Source of the DNA: Cryptomeria japonica
Lineage: Eukaryota; Streptophyta; Pinopsida; Cupressales; Cupressaceae
NCBI RefSeq assembly: GCF_030272615.1
Contig: NC_081414.1
Coordinates: forward strand, 522,476,185-522,540,184
Direction: 5' to 3'
Length of the DNA: 64,000 bases
Each line of letters begins with the position of its first letter. The stretch's first letter is position 1. Under the pieces are notes generated by a model. It did no database searches. It saw nothing but the letters and a program-made list of their open reading frames with translations, and was not told the origin of the DNA. The position numbers and the translations under genes are program-made. This document shows positions 11,579 through 23,100 of this stretch, piece after piece.

Positions 11579-11592
11579 GGCTTTGATACCAA
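11579..11592 (-). promoter_or_regulatory. Primer binding site of N1
   Basis: The minus strand reads TTGGTATCAAAGCC directly after the LTR end (TTCATCA), a variant of the tRNA-iMet PBS also seen in Cop1, Cop2 and N3. Confidence 0.75.
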
Positions 11593-11593
11593 T

Positions 11594-12751
11594 TGATGAA
11601 TACTAAGAGGGGGGGCTGAATTGGTATACCAAAAAATACTGTACTTAAACACTTTAATAGTCTAGCAGTAAACCGGTTAACACACATGCAAACCAAATAG
11701 AAAATAATGCATTCACCCATAGAAGCACAATCACCATAACACAAGAGATTTTGATGTAGAAACCCAAATGGGAAAAACCATGGTGAGATGAAACTCACAA
11801 GTAACTATCTGCAAAATACTAACCAGACCGGTTAAGGTCAGATCGGTTAAGGTCATATAATGTTCTTTACCAGAATAGATCCTGTTAGGAGATAAGTCCG
11901 ATTAAAGACTACCTTGTGAGAGGATTTTAGATCCACAGATGAATCACCTTGTTAGAGGATTTATAAAGGCTTTTATGGGCTTACCCGGTTAAGGGTTCCT
12001 AACTTGTCAAAGATGTGAATAATCAACAAGTGAATGATCTAGTAAATGGCACAGTCTACTTGATTAGATCCATTGTAGCTCATAGCTAATGCATTTCAGC
12101 ATTACTTCAGTCTTTAGTAACTCCTTACTCTATTACAACTCATAGACTTGATCTTCTCAATTAAGATCGCACATTCAAGAGCTTAAAAAATATCCACCAA
12201 AACCTAACAGCTACTCTCATACATACACATACAAAACACTAGACATGATGTCCTAAAAAGGAATCTGATTACATGTCGATCCAATAGGATTTCATTACAA
12301 GTTCCTAGGTTCATTGTATCTAGACACATTTGATAACATGACACAAAAACATCGTCAAATTGTTAGTGGATGGTAACTCATCACAAAAATATACCAGCTG
12401 GTAACTCATCACAGAGTATTACCAGTTTGTCCAGCTTTCTAGTTATCAGTTTAATAGATTACCGGTTGACAAAAATTGAAGACTGGGAAAAAGATAACTG
12501 CCACTTCTAGCTCCTTTTCTCCGCTCTGCTTGAGATCCTTAAATCGCTTGATCTCTCTATACCGCTTGGGTATTTATATCGTTTGAGATCAGTAAACACT
12601 TTTTGCATTACAATAGTAGTCTAAAGACTACAACATGATACCAGTTTGGAACAATTACTGGTTAAGCATAATTCATACATTCTCAAAGTGATCTCATAGT
12701 AAGTGTGTGTGCATCAATGAAAATCACAACATAATCATCAAAATGGCAACA
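11594..12751 (-). repeat. 5' LTR of N1
   Basis: On the minus strand it begins TGTTGCCATTTTGATG (12751) and ends with the copia-style block of C-rich sequence, CTCTTAGTATTCATCA (11594). Its length of about 1.16 kb and its termini resemble the N2 LTR, but the two are clearly diverged. The right flank (12752 on) is N2 ORF2. Confidence 0.8.
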
Positions 12752-14830
12752 CTCTTTAACCAGTTCTACTTCTGATAAGCGTGCCTTTTCTATCAACAAT
12801 ATTAGAGACCCTGCAGTGAAACTAGCAACAATGGTAATAGGATACCAATTATTTTACTCTAGTAGACTTAATAGTGTTCCATTTGTAGCAATTCATACTG
12901 CTAACATAATGATTGTTGATAATGAAAATTGTGATCTCTGTGAAGCCATCAAAAGGCAATTATTTTAAAATTTTCAATCAGTTAAAAAGGATAACAGTTA
13001 AAAATTCAAGAATGGTCAGCTATTGGTCGGATTATTCTTCTATTTCTAGAAATTTCTACCAGGAATTGGAGACATTGAGTGGTCAAAGGACTCACTGGTC
13101 TCGACACAAATTAAGAACAACATCAAGGCTATAAAGAATACTTTCCCCACTGCCATGAATAAGTATTTTAACAAGTTCTAAAAGAAAATGAGCATGATAA
13201 TGAGACTACTAGAAGAAGTGGTAAAGCACTTTGAAAAGGATATAATCTTCACCGTTACCACTGATTTTTGCCTGATGCAAGAAATTGAGCCAAGAGAGGA
13301 AGAAATGGAAGACATGAGTTATGAAGTAAACTTTGATCTACTGGTTGGTTATGCTAATACCCTATTAGCATCACCTAAGACAAAAAGAAGGCAAAATTGG
13401 ACATTCTGGCAGTCCAAGATGCACCTGCTCAAACCAGTACTGTACCTGTTAAAAATACAAGAGGAAAGAATAAAAAATCTAATGAATCATCTACAACAAA
13501 ATAGAGTACTAGTGTTACCCAGAGTGTCCAAACCAAAAAGGAACCAGAACCCAAAGTATATATTAAGAAAGAAACAAAGAAAAGAGGTAGAAAATTAATT
13601 TTGCAACCAGTCTGAGGGAACAGATTCTGATGAAGAACCAAAGAAGGCAAAAAAAACCAACAGAATAAGGATTATTCCATTATTCATGTTGTTGATGATG
13701 TTCAAGACACAGCTAACCTATCTAAAGATAACACTACACTAGCTATGGAGCCTCCTGCAAACATTGATGTACATGTTACCTCAGTTGAACAACCAGCAAT
13801 AGAACAACTAAAGGAACCCCAATCTCCACTGATCATTCAAGCTATTCAGAAGGAGCCTATTGAAATTGTTGTCACACAGTCCTCTAAAAAGGAAATGGAG
13901 AAGAATACAGAGAAAGCAATCATTAAGGTTGTGTCCCCTGAACCAACAAAGTAAAAACAACTTGAAGAAGATGATGATGATTCTCTAAGTATCTCAGGAC
14001 CTATTGATATGAATAATTTGAGTGCATCAGAAATGATGAAGATTGCAAATGTCATGCAATCTAGAGCGCATAATAAAAGATTGAAAGAGCAAAGGGTTGA
14101 AGCTAAAATAATTCAGACTGCGGTAGATATTTTATCTGGTATGCTATCAGAAATATCTACAACACATCTATCTACACCTATTAGAAAACTTGGTCAGTTA
14201 GTTGCAGATGCATGTGATCAAATCAAATCACTAGAAGATTTTGCACAACTGTATGCTGAAAAGAGTCACAAGAAGAATTATGGAGAAAAACTGGCAAAGG
14301 ATATTGATAGTGGCAAAATGGCTCTATCACACAATAAAAGTATGTTGAGTAAAGCTATTGAAACAGGAGGAAAGTGTCTTGCTTCTACCTCCAATGTTAC
14401 TTTCTTTTATTTTGACATTTCAAAAAGTCAAATTGAAATAGAGAAAGAATTGGAAAGGATATGTAAGGAATATGTCCCACTCCAGGACTCTATACTTTCC
14501 TTTAAAAAATCTGTAGATGATTTGTATAATAGACTGGACATCTATGATAATGAGAAGGCAAAGAGACTTCGATCTCTTAAAGAACTCAAAAGTCATCTCA
14601 CATCATAGGTAGACATACTTCAGAGAGCCCACTCCAATGCAAAAGCTATTCTTGCAACCATTGAAACCTGCACACTGGACTCAATGGAAAAATTTCATTC
14701 ACAATTACTGTCTACATTTGAGTATACTAAGAACATATTGGAATCATGGGAAAATGCTTTGTCACAGATGAAGAAGAGCTACAATAATAGTTTTATGAGA
14801 TTATCTAATGCATTAAATTTTAAGTTATTG
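12752..14830 (+). pseudogene. N2 ORF2 (unknown protein, coiled-coil rich), 5' end missing
   Basis: Codons 12774-12880 read DKR...INNIRD...VIGYQ...RLNSV, matching DKR...VNDVKD...LLGYK...RLNSV in N3 (43426-43530). Near 13311-13380 MSYEV...YANTLLASPK matches MGYEI...YAKALLEAPK in N3 (43966 on). A low-complexity Lys/Pro/Glu/Thr hinge follows (13400-13960), then an uninterrupted 199-codon helical, coiled-coil region (14009-14605) and, after one TAG at 14606, a last helical block to about 14830. There are several frameshifts before 13745. No RT, integrase or protease motif is present. The function is unknown. Confidence 0.75.
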
Positions 14831-14860
14831 TTGTATATGTTGAACACTTTGATACAAATT

Positions 14861-14863
<3 letters not shown>

Positions 14864-14901
<38 letters not shown>
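14864..14901. repeat. (TA)n microsatellite at the N2 ORF2 end
   Basis: About 19 TA units. It makes an artificial Tyr-Ile repeat at the end of the ORF and probably grew after the element died. Confidence 0.9.
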
Positions 14902-14906
<5 letters not shown>

Positions 14907-14929
14907 TTACCTTTTCAATTTGGCATTGT

Positions 14930-15094
14930 TGTCAAAGGGGGAGTAGAAATATGTATGCTTGTTTTTGAAAATTTTGTATAATGTATGCATTAAGGGGGAG
15001 CATGAGTAAATGAGTAAATTTTCTTGTGTATGCACACTTAATGGTATTACTATAAAATTTTCTAAGCGTTACCATCAATGCCAAAGGGGGAGAT
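14930..15094 (+). promoter_or_regulatory. PPT array of N2
   Basis: Three purine tracts with GGGGGAG cores lie at about 14936-14945, 14992-15001 and 15083-15093. Only the last (aaagggggaga) directly abuts the LTR start TGTTGG and is the likely priming site. Confidence 0.8.
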
Positions 15095-16210
15095 TGTTGG
15101 CTTGATGATGATTGTAATGTATTCATCATTTATTGTCATTGATGAAAAACTCTCACACACACATATGATTATATTGACTACCGGTGTAACTTCAATTGTT
15201 TACTCTGTCAACCGGCATGTTAGAGGTTATACCAAGAGATTTATCTCTAACTAGTACTTTGTGTCAACTGGTATGTGCATAAGAGACACTCTGTGATTAT
15301 ACTAATTTAGAATCAAGATCAAGATCAAGATGGAGATCAAGTGGATATTTAAGGATAACGGTTCATATGTTTTATTCAAACCGGTATTTGATTGTTCCAA
15401 CTGGTATTTGGTAATTTTGTGATGAGTTGCCACATTTCATGATGAGTTACTTGCACCAACTACTTGGCGGAATTTTTTGTGATGAGTTATGATCACTTGT
15501 CCAAATACACTGCACCTAAGAAATTGTGTTATGATTTCTTAAGGCCAACATGAAATCATAAGGTCTATATGTTGACATCGCAATGAATTATTTGATAAAG
15601 TGATAGTGAAAAGTGTTATGTGTGAAAGGAAAAAGAGTTAAGTTGTAGAGTATACAGATGAGAAGTGTTGAATATGTTTAGAAGGATCTGATTAAGCAAG
15701 TATTGTGCTACTCAGAACAGATCAAAACATTCTTGTTGTTTTCTAACCATTACAGTAGAATCAAATCCCCTAACCAGGTAAGCTCTAACAAGCTTCAATG
15801 TATAAATCCTTTAACAGGGTGATCCATTAGTTTGGATTCGGAAATCCTCCATTGAGGTTACTCCTAATAGGGTACTGCCTTTAGCAGGGTACAAGCTTCT
15901 AATCAAACTTTGGGATCTCTAACAAGATTCACTCCTAGCAAAGCACTTTTTAGACCTTAACCGATCAGTTATCTATAACTGTAGATAGTTAACTTGTGAG
16001 TTCCATCTCATTGTGGTTTTTACCTATTTGGGTTTTCCATGTATAAACACTTGTGTTATGGTGGATGCTTTACTTTTTGTGGATGTTGTTATATAATTTT
16101 GGATTGCATGCATTATGTTTAAAATGTTTGTTAAGTTAATCTACTGGTTAGTGTTTGAAGTAGTTTTATTTTTGGTGTCACTGATTCACCCCTCCTCTTG
16201 GTGCTTTTCA
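15095..16210 (+). repeat. 3' LTR of N2
   Basis: Starts TGTTGGCTTGATGATG right after the PPT and ends near 16210 (CTCTTGGTGCTTTTCA), aligned with the N1 LTR end. The next bases (agtcc, the expected TSD) already belong to the copia fragment, whose reading continues across 16250. Confidence 0.75.
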
Positions 16211-16603
16211 AGTCCATCACTGACTACTCCCCCTGAGTTGTAGCACCAACACATCAATCTAGAGTGAATGATAGCTCTAATAAATGCATATCGGATTGAT
16301 GCCAGTCAACATCACTCAAGTCTTTACCGAAGGGGCAAAGACCCCCAATCTATCTCTAAAGTATTCAAATGATTTCTTAGGTAAAGGTTTAGTGAAGACG
16401 AGTCTGACTTTGATTTGCTTCCACCTTCTCCTCTTGAAAATTATACTTGATAGAAATGTGCTTTGTCTTAGAATGAAATTTTGGATTCTATGATATGTCA
16501 ATAGCAGCAGAGTTATCATAGTGAATAACTACCAGTTCATTACAATCTACCCTTAAAACCTTCAACATTTTCTTCATCCACAAAACTTGTGTACAGTTAG
16601 TAG
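16211..16603 (-). pseudogene. pol: Ty1/copia RNase H C-terminus and downstream region
   Basis: On the minus strand the segment codes for the end of copia RNase H: HSKTKHIS-like and FTKPLPKKSFEYFRDRLG motifs between about 16530 and 16320, then non-coding sequence with a GGGGGAGTAG purine tract near 16225. The layout matches Cop1 after its RNase H stop (22743-22860). Frameshifts are present. It is cut by the N2 LTR on the left and by the Tat LTR on the right, so both inserted into this older element. Confidence 0.75.
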
Positions 16604-17774
16604 TGGCATGTGTGTGAAGTAGGATACCTGCATCTGCAACACAAACACTTAAAATATCATTACAAGCATGGTTAGCAAATTGAAATCAAACGAAAGATAA
16701 ACCATGACAAAGTGAGCTATCACCTCCTAAGATATGCGAGTGTAGATTTTCTCTTACATCTGGATAAGCAATCCCAATGACTTGACTACACCTAGATGAA
16801 GGATTTAAATGGATATGATATGGAAGCTAGATGAGATTAATTATGCTAGATTGATCCAAGAGGCTAATTAATCTAATGATATGCATGATTAAGCTATGAT
16901 GATGATGCAATTAAGCTAGAATAGAGATTGGTTAAGCTACATGATTCAACAATTATGCTAGAAACTGATCAAATTAAACTAGATCTAAGATACAATTGCC
17001 TATAATAACAATGCTTAAATGATATGCTAGAATGGATATTCCTATAGTAACAATGCCTAAAATGATATGAGATGGGATCGTTTGTGCTCCAAAATGGGGG
17101 ATATTTATAGGATTCTCAAGGCTAGGGGTGAGGTGGTAGGAATCAATGGTCAAGATTAAGTCTGAAGATATCAAGGGTGAAACTGGAGGAGGTTGGAGAA
17201 GAGGTTGGAGGGAGGAACACTTGTCATCTCTATGGTGACAAGTGTCAAGGATCCTTTCTCATAAGTGGGCAAGTGTGCAAGGGAGGAGACATGTGGCATA
17301 AGTGTCATGTGTTTAAAGGGGAGGATATCCAACCCATGGGAGGTTATGATAAGGAGGTTAGGATGTGCAAGATATGATAGGGTTAGTTAAACCCAAGGGT
17401 AGGTGGAATGAGTTAGGTTAGAGGGTGGTTAGGTTAGGTGGTTAGAAGTTAGGACACATGTGGATAATTTGAATTTAAAAATTCAAATAATAGAAAAAGG
17501 CTAATTAATTTTCAACAACTCAGAAATTGATTTATTTAAATTAATTAGGGGATTAGAAGAATGAATTAAATGGGGGGAGGATTAATTAATTCAGATTAAT
17601 TAATCAAAGAGGACTATTCAAATGAACTTATTAAATAAATCCTTAGATATATTAATAAGTAGATGAATGAGGGAATTTAATCAAATTGCTAATATAAATT
17701 AAATTGGGAAGGGTGATTAATTAAATAATTGCTTATTTAATTAATTATCTTTGAACCATTTTTAGGTGTATACA
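16604..17774 (-). repeat. 3' LTR of the Tat element
   Basis: On the minus strand it starts TGTATACACCTAAAAATGG at 17774, directly after the PPT, and ends at 16604. Its left 320 bp matches 50090-50422 (for example TGTGTGTGAAGTAGGATACC in both). It is AT-rich with no ORF of note. Its 5' end resembles that of the LARD1 LTR (TGTAGACACCTAAAAATGG). Confidence 0.85.
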
Positions 17775-17795
17775 TTTTACCCCTCTTTGAAGCGA
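17775..17795 (-). promoter_or_regulatory. PPT of the Tat element
   Basis: The minus strand reads caaagaggggtaaaa immediately before the LTR start. LARD1 has the near-identical caaagaggggcaaaa. Confidence 0.85.
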
Positions 17796-19510
17796 GGTTT
17801 GATGATGCATTTATTAAAAGAATAATCTCATTTTGATGATGTTGATGTTTGATAGGATTCCCCAGACATTGATTGATAAATTGCAATACAACGATGCTCT
17901 CTTGGGAGATCAATTGAGATAATTGAATTTTGGAGTGTTTGGATCTTTGCGAAATTGATTTCCCGAATAGAAATGATGTGATTTTTGCAATATTGATTGA
18001 TGAAAGTGTGAGTTCTTTGATCACTATGATCTGGTTTACGATGCGATGATTGATAGAGCTTGATTGAATTATATAAGATTGATTAGATTGATAAGATCAA
18101 GATCTAGTCTGGTTTTAGGAATGATACTTCCTGTATAAGACAAAGATGATCATACTCTCTGGTTTCAGGAGTGATATATCTTGTATAAGACTTGATCAAA
18201 ACATCTAGTTTCAAGAAAGATAAATCCTGTATAAGACATGATAGAATGGATCGGATGTGATGTATTGACAAGATTGATAAGATTGATTGGATAAAGAACT
18301 GAAATTTTGTTGATATCCTGTTGCAGGAAGATTCAGATGTGCTTATGTTGGTACATTTGAGGGAATAGCATAAGATTCACATTAGGTTGACAATATCAAA
18401 AGAGAGATGAGTCATCGTTCTGATTGTATATACACATATGATGATACATTGATGATTCTTGTGATAGATTCAGTCTTGGATAAGATGATCCTTTGTGATC
18501 CTATGCAAGAGTGAAATGCAAGCTAAATACAAATGCAAAGCTGTGAGTAGACCAATCACTGGGTTATTGTGTTTTGTCATCATTGAGCTTTTTAAAATGT
18601 GGGAAGTGAGTGAAAACATAGATGGTATAATTGAACCATGATGACCTGGGCACTACTTTCTTGGATTTTGATATTACAAGTTAGCACAAGCATCGAGGTA
18701 TAATTGAACCAAGATGACCTGAGTGTTGCTTGCATAAAACAAGTAGTATTAACCATTTATATAAGAAAATAGGAAATGTCTTCAATGATACTCCAATGAT
18801 CATGTCTGGAGACAAATTTGCACATATTAATGATTAATTTACAGACAACAGACAAGAAAAATATCATGTTCCTTCCTTGTTCCTCTAGTCAAAGACATCT
18901 TGGAGTCACTCAGAAATAATGATAGAAAAAATCAAGATATAAAAGCTTAACCAAAGTGTTAAAAGCATTATCCAAAAGATATCATCCAGTGAAAAGTGTG
19001 TCATGTGCTTAGACTGACATGTGATAGTTTGATGGTTGACAATTTGATCTTGTGTTCAACATTGGATGTGTCTCATTTTTGCTTGACTAGAGCTACCTAA
19101 CTATTGTTCTACTTGTTTGATTAATATCAAATCAATCAAAATTTTTGCCCCCAGCTAGGTGAAGTATTTTGCCCCAAGCCTAGAAACAAATTTATTATGA
19201 TATACCCAATGATCCAAACCATGGTGAGAAACCAGCTATGATGCCTATGTATGTATAAAGGATAATTATGGATATGGATAGTGCTGATGGAAAATGAATG
19301 CAAGTAGAAGGATGTATGAACTAATAGATGGAAGAGCTAGCTAACAAATAGCACCTATTACTAGGTTTTCACCATCTATTTTTATTGCACTTTTTCTCAT
19401 ATTTGATTTTTTTTCCTCTATTTTCATTGTTTTCGTTGTTTCTGTATTTTTTGATTTTCCATTGTTTTTTATTTTTCTGCTTTTTCACTATTTTTTATTT
19501 TTCTTCTTTT
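17796..19510 (-). other. Tat 3' non-coding region with short repeats
   Basis: No ORF is supported between the integrase stop and the PPT. On the plus strand there are three copies of a 35-bp unit of the form CTGGTTTCAGGA...CCTGTATAAGAC (18108-18142, 18157-18192, 18203-18237), two copies of a unit reading ATAATTGAACCA-GATGACCTG (about 18627 and 18699), and a T-rich stretch (19385-19510). LARD1 carries the first repeat and a T-rich stretch in the same relative place. Confidence 0.7.
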
Positions 19511-19582
19511 TTAGACATACAACTTCTTCAGATGCATAATATTGATGGGTTCCTTGAGCTGATCCCTGTCTAGTGTTGATAG
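19511..19582 (-). pseudogene. pol: Last codons of the Tat integrase
   Basis: On the minus strand the frame ends in a LKEPIN...HLKKLYV-type tail and a TAA at 19511-19513, the usual C-terminus of Tat integrases. It is separated from the preceding integrase part (24342-24647) by Cop1. Removing Cop1 and one TSD copy keeps the frame. Confidence 0.8.
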
Positions 19583-20827
19583 TGTTAGCATTATGGATGA
19601 ATTGATTATGTGTTGCATTGATGTTTTATCATTAATGTCAACACTAGCTATTATGGTTGATTACTGATATATAGGTTTTGGTTATCGGTAGACAAGTTTT
19701 GGTTACTGGTAGAAGATCTAGTGTTACCGACAGAAGAGACTATCTGTTGGACACTTTCGACATGTTTGGATCAATGGAGTATGTTTGATTTTATGTGTTA
19801 CATGCTTTTGGAGCATGTTTTGGTCAGCTGGTATTGACTTGGTAATCATACACTCTTGTAAAACCATACCGACATTGGTTTAATGTTTAACCGCCAAAGC
19901 TTTCACTAAGAAATCTTGGCAGGATACATAAGTGGTGTTGGTGTGGCTTCTAGATGGATTTTAGGATGTTGAAGATGGTCTTTGATCGTGCCTCAACTGA
20001 GTGAAGACATTGCTTTGGTGTGGTGGACCCAGATTAGGTCTAGTGCCTATCTAGGTTATGGACCAGTATCATGTTAACGTGTTCTCTACACGTTACGGAG
20101 ATGATTTATGGATTGGTTATTGTTGTTTTGGTCTTAAGCTAACATGGCATATCATTGTGAAATGAATGTATGTAATGATCTTATTATAATATCTTTTAGG
20201 TGGCCAACCTAATTAGTTTAGGCCTTAGGGTTGGTATAAAATGATGTAAGATCTCATTATAGATTATATGTGTCATGGTCTTGGAATGCAATATCATATG
20301 CGAAGAAGATTTGGTCATTCATAGGTGATAGAATTAGGATTAAGGAAAAGGTCAAAGGCCTCCAATATTGAGGGACTGTAATCAGGCATGGTAGATGCTA
20401 TCTCTAGCAGTTCATTATTCTGGATTGTTGTCCATTTATCTTGAGGTGGATATAACCTCTTTGTAGTCAGTGAGACTCTTTTGTAATGAGAAGTATGCTC
20501 TAGGTAGTGTGCCTTCCTGCATGTGCAAGCCCCTCATTGTATCACATACTTTCTGTAGAAGTATCATCTAACTATGGGTAGGCTTCCCACCATGATTTTT
20601 CCCTTTCCAAGTTTTCCATGTACAAATCATGGTGTTATGCGGTATGGTTGCATTGTGTTGATTATCTGTTTCATTGTTAAGTTTTATTGCTTACCGGTAT
20701 TTGTTTCTGATATTCCAATACTTAATGTTTATGTGATCCGATTAAAGGTTATTAAGTGGATTAATTGATATAATTTGTCAATAACTGATTCACCCTCCCT
20801 CTTAGTTTTTCACCGATTATCCTAACA
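19583..20827 (+). repeat. 5' LTR of Cop1
   Basis: TGTTAGCATTATGGATG at the start, CCGATTATCCTAACA at the end. Alignable with 23101-24341 throughout and with the Cop2 LTR (50899-52114), so Cop1 and Cop2 belong to related families. The short ORFs inside are not supported. Confidence 0.9.
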
Positions 20828-20828
20828 A

Positions 20829-20841
20829 TTGATATCAGAGC
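20829..20841 (+). promoter_or_regulatory. PBS of Cop1
   Basis: TTGATATCAGAGC directly follows the LTR, one change from the tRNA-iMet PBS core. Confidence 0.8.
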
Positions 20842-20885
20842 TTTGATCCTCTTTTGCATAAGCTTAACTGCTTGAGGTAGATCCT

Positions 20886-21330
20886 ATGGTAGCTAACACT
20901 TCAAATCTAGTGACAACTATTTTCAAAAGAGAAATCCCTAAGCTTGATGGAACAAATTATGGGATATGAAAAATACGAATGGAGACTCAGCTTAGATGTC
21001 TTGTTAAGGATATTTGGGAGATCATTGAGAAAGGATACACACCTTATGATCTAGCATCTTGGAATCCTGCTTCTGCGGACCTGGACAAAAATATTGAAAA
21101 TGATTGCAGAGCTAGAGAAGCCCTCTTGTGTGCACTTACTGATCAACAAATCATGAGATTGACTAATAAATCATCGGCAAAGGTTATGTGGGATAAATTG
21201 CAAACTCTGAATGAAGGTGATCCTACTATCAAAATTACTAAACTTGATGGTTATCGGGTAAAGTATGAAAACTTGAAGATGGAAGATAATGAAAGAATTG
21301 ATGTGTTTATGGAAAGAGTAAATAAGAATG
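20886..21330 (+). pseudogene. gag: Cop1 gag N-terminal part, fused to RT
   Basis: Starts at ATG 20886 (MVANTSNLVTT...). A Trp codon of the LDGTNYxxWK motif is changed to TGA at about 20967, then the frame is open. The UBN2-type Gag domain follows (about 20979-21325: DCRAREALLCALTDQQ, DKLQTLNEGDP, MERVNK). Near 21328 it passes without a gap into the RT motif NVIGTKWIF. In Cop2 these two points are about 2.3 kb apart (52610 and 54927), so the fusion is a deletion. Confidence 0.88.
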
Positions 21331-22742
21331 TTATTGGAACTAAATGGATTTTTAGGAAAATTGAATGAGGATGGTCAAGTTGTAAGAAATAAGGCTAGAT
21401 TGGTTTATAAAGGATATTCTCAAATGGAAGGAATTGATTATGGTGAGACATTTGCACCTATAACAAGAATTGAAGTTGTTAGACTATTTCTTGCCTATGC
21501 AGCTTATAAGAACTATAAGATTTATAAAATGGATGTTAAATGTGCATTCTTGAATGGTGAACTTGAAGAAAAAGTATACATTGAGCAACCTGATGGATTT
21601 TCACTGATAGATGATAAAGATATGGTTTGCAGATTGAAGAAATCTTTATATGGATTGAAACAATCTCTTAGAGCTTGGTATGCAAGGTTGGATAAATATC
21701 TTTTTGATGAATAGGCCTTCTCTATTAATTAAAAATATTAAAGGTTGGATAAATATCTTTTGAGGCTTGGTTTTACTAAAGATAGTGTTGATAGTAATTT
21801 ATATTATAAGATCATTGATGATGATATTCTAATTATTAAAGTATTTGTTGATGATATCATTTTTGGAGGAGAAGATAAATTGTGCATAAAATTCTCTAAT
21901 AATATGAAGAATGAATTATAAATGTCCATGATTGGTGAAATGAGATATTTCTTAGGATTGCAGATTACTCAAACTGACAAAGGCATTTTTATCTATCAAA
22001 CTAAGTATTTGAGGGAATTATTGAAGAAGTTTGGTATGGATAATTCCAAACCGGTAATTACTCCTATGGTGACAAGTGAGAAATTATCTATCAAGGATAC
22101 TTCTACACCGATAAATTTGACAATGTATAAGTCTATGTTGGTGGTTTGTTATATCTAACTCAGACTAGACCAGATATTATGAATGCAATAAGTATTGTTT
22201 TAAGATATCAAAGTAATCCTAAAGAAAATCATGAATGTACCGTAAAGAGGATATTCCGGTATTTGCAAGGAACAACAAAATATGGCTTATGGTATTCTAG
22301 AGATGATGATTTCACTTTATGTGCATATACTAATTTAGATTGGGTAGGAGATATTGATGATAGGAAGAACACTTCTAGTGGAGCTTTCTTTCTTGGAAAG
22401 AAACTAGTTTCATGGATCAGCAAAAAATAGTCATGCATTTCTTTATCTACTGCAGAAGCTGAGTATGTTGTAGCAGCAACTAATTGCACTCAAGTCTTGT
22501 GGATGAAGCAAATCTTGAAGGATATTAAGGTAGATTGTAGTGAACTGGTAGTTATCTTCTATGATAACTCTGTAGTTATTGACATATCTAAGAATCTGGT
22601 ATTTCACTCTAAGACTAAGAATATATCAATAAAGTATAACTTTCTGAAGGACAAGGTAGAAGGAAAGGAAGTCAAATTGGTTTATGTGAATACTAAACAA
22701 CAAATTGTAGATATATTCACTAAACCATTGTCTAAGAAATAA
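21331..22742 (+). pseudogene. pol: Cop1 reverse transcriptase and RNase H
   Basis: RT motifs in order: NKARLVYKGYSQ, FAPITRIE, MDVKCAFLNGEL, LKKSLYGLKQ, then, after a small duplication (21705-21761), the catalytic FVDDIIFGG and FLGLQI. A frameshift lies near 22146. RNase H follows: TRPDIMNAIS, TNLDWVGD (first catalytic Asp region), STAEAEYVAA-like and DIFTKPLSKK, ending at TAA 22740. There is a TAG at about 22427 and a stop near 21920. Dead copy. Confidence 0.9.
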
Positions 22743-23100
22743 TTTGAGTATTTGAGAGATAGGTTAGGGGTTTTTGCCCCTCTGGAAGAGACTTGATTGA
22801 TGTAGTTTGTCATCATTCTGGCACTGATGAGTGGTGCTACTACTCAGGGGGAGTAGTTAGCTTTGAGATTCAAAGGTTTATATTGTTTCTTTGATATTTT
22901 TGTAAGATTTCTGACATTGATGTCAAAGGGGGAGAGATAGTGATGTGAAAAATAAATTTAGAAATATCATTCACAGGGGGAGAGTTATTGATATTCAGGA
23001 GATTGTTGGTCATCTTCCATAGGGGGAGACTTGTTTGGCATTTCTTGGTACTTAGATGTTTTTCACATCTAGTGTTGCCATCAATGCCAAAGGGGGAGAT
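22743..23100 (+). promoter_or_regulatory. Cop1 3' non-coding region with five PPT-like tracts
   Basis: GGGGGAG cores occur near 22850, 22930, 22978, 23022 and 23092. The last (aaagggggagat) abuts the 3' LTR and is the probable active PPT. The spacing between them is about 45-80 bp. Confidence 0.85.

Larger units (their letters stand above)
9804..12751 (-). mobile_element. N1: polymerase-less LTR element, 5' half
   Basis: Reads leftward on the minus strand: 5' LTR, PBS, multi-knuckle gag, a leader, then the first codons of a second ORF, cut at 9804 by the Tekay LTR end. The remainder should lie left of the window. Its own LTR abuts the middle of N2's second ORF at 12751/12752, so N1 inserted into N2. 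Gag is directly followed by the leader and ORF2, with no room for protease, RT or integrase in between. Confidence 0.75.
12752..16210 (+). mobile_element. N2: polymerase-less LTR element, 3' half
   Basis: Holds the second part of ORF2, a multiple-PPT region and the 3' LTR. The 5' half lies beyond N1 and the Tekay element, outside the window. On the right it ends in a copia minus-strand fragment. The ORF2 part aligns with N3's (see the ORF2 entry), which shows that ORF2 is a family trait and not random sequence. Confidence 0.78.

Noticed and set aside
9804-16210. N1 and N2 as one element with an inverted 5' half
   Set aside because: The N1 gag leads into an ORF2 start of its own at 9847, and the N1 LTR abuts the middle of N2 ORF2. 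Two nested elements explain this without an inversion.
19385-19573. Phe-rich 62-codon plus-strand ORF resembling a membrane protein
   Set aside because: T-rich non-coding DNA antisense to the Tat integrase tail gives Phe-rich text by composition.
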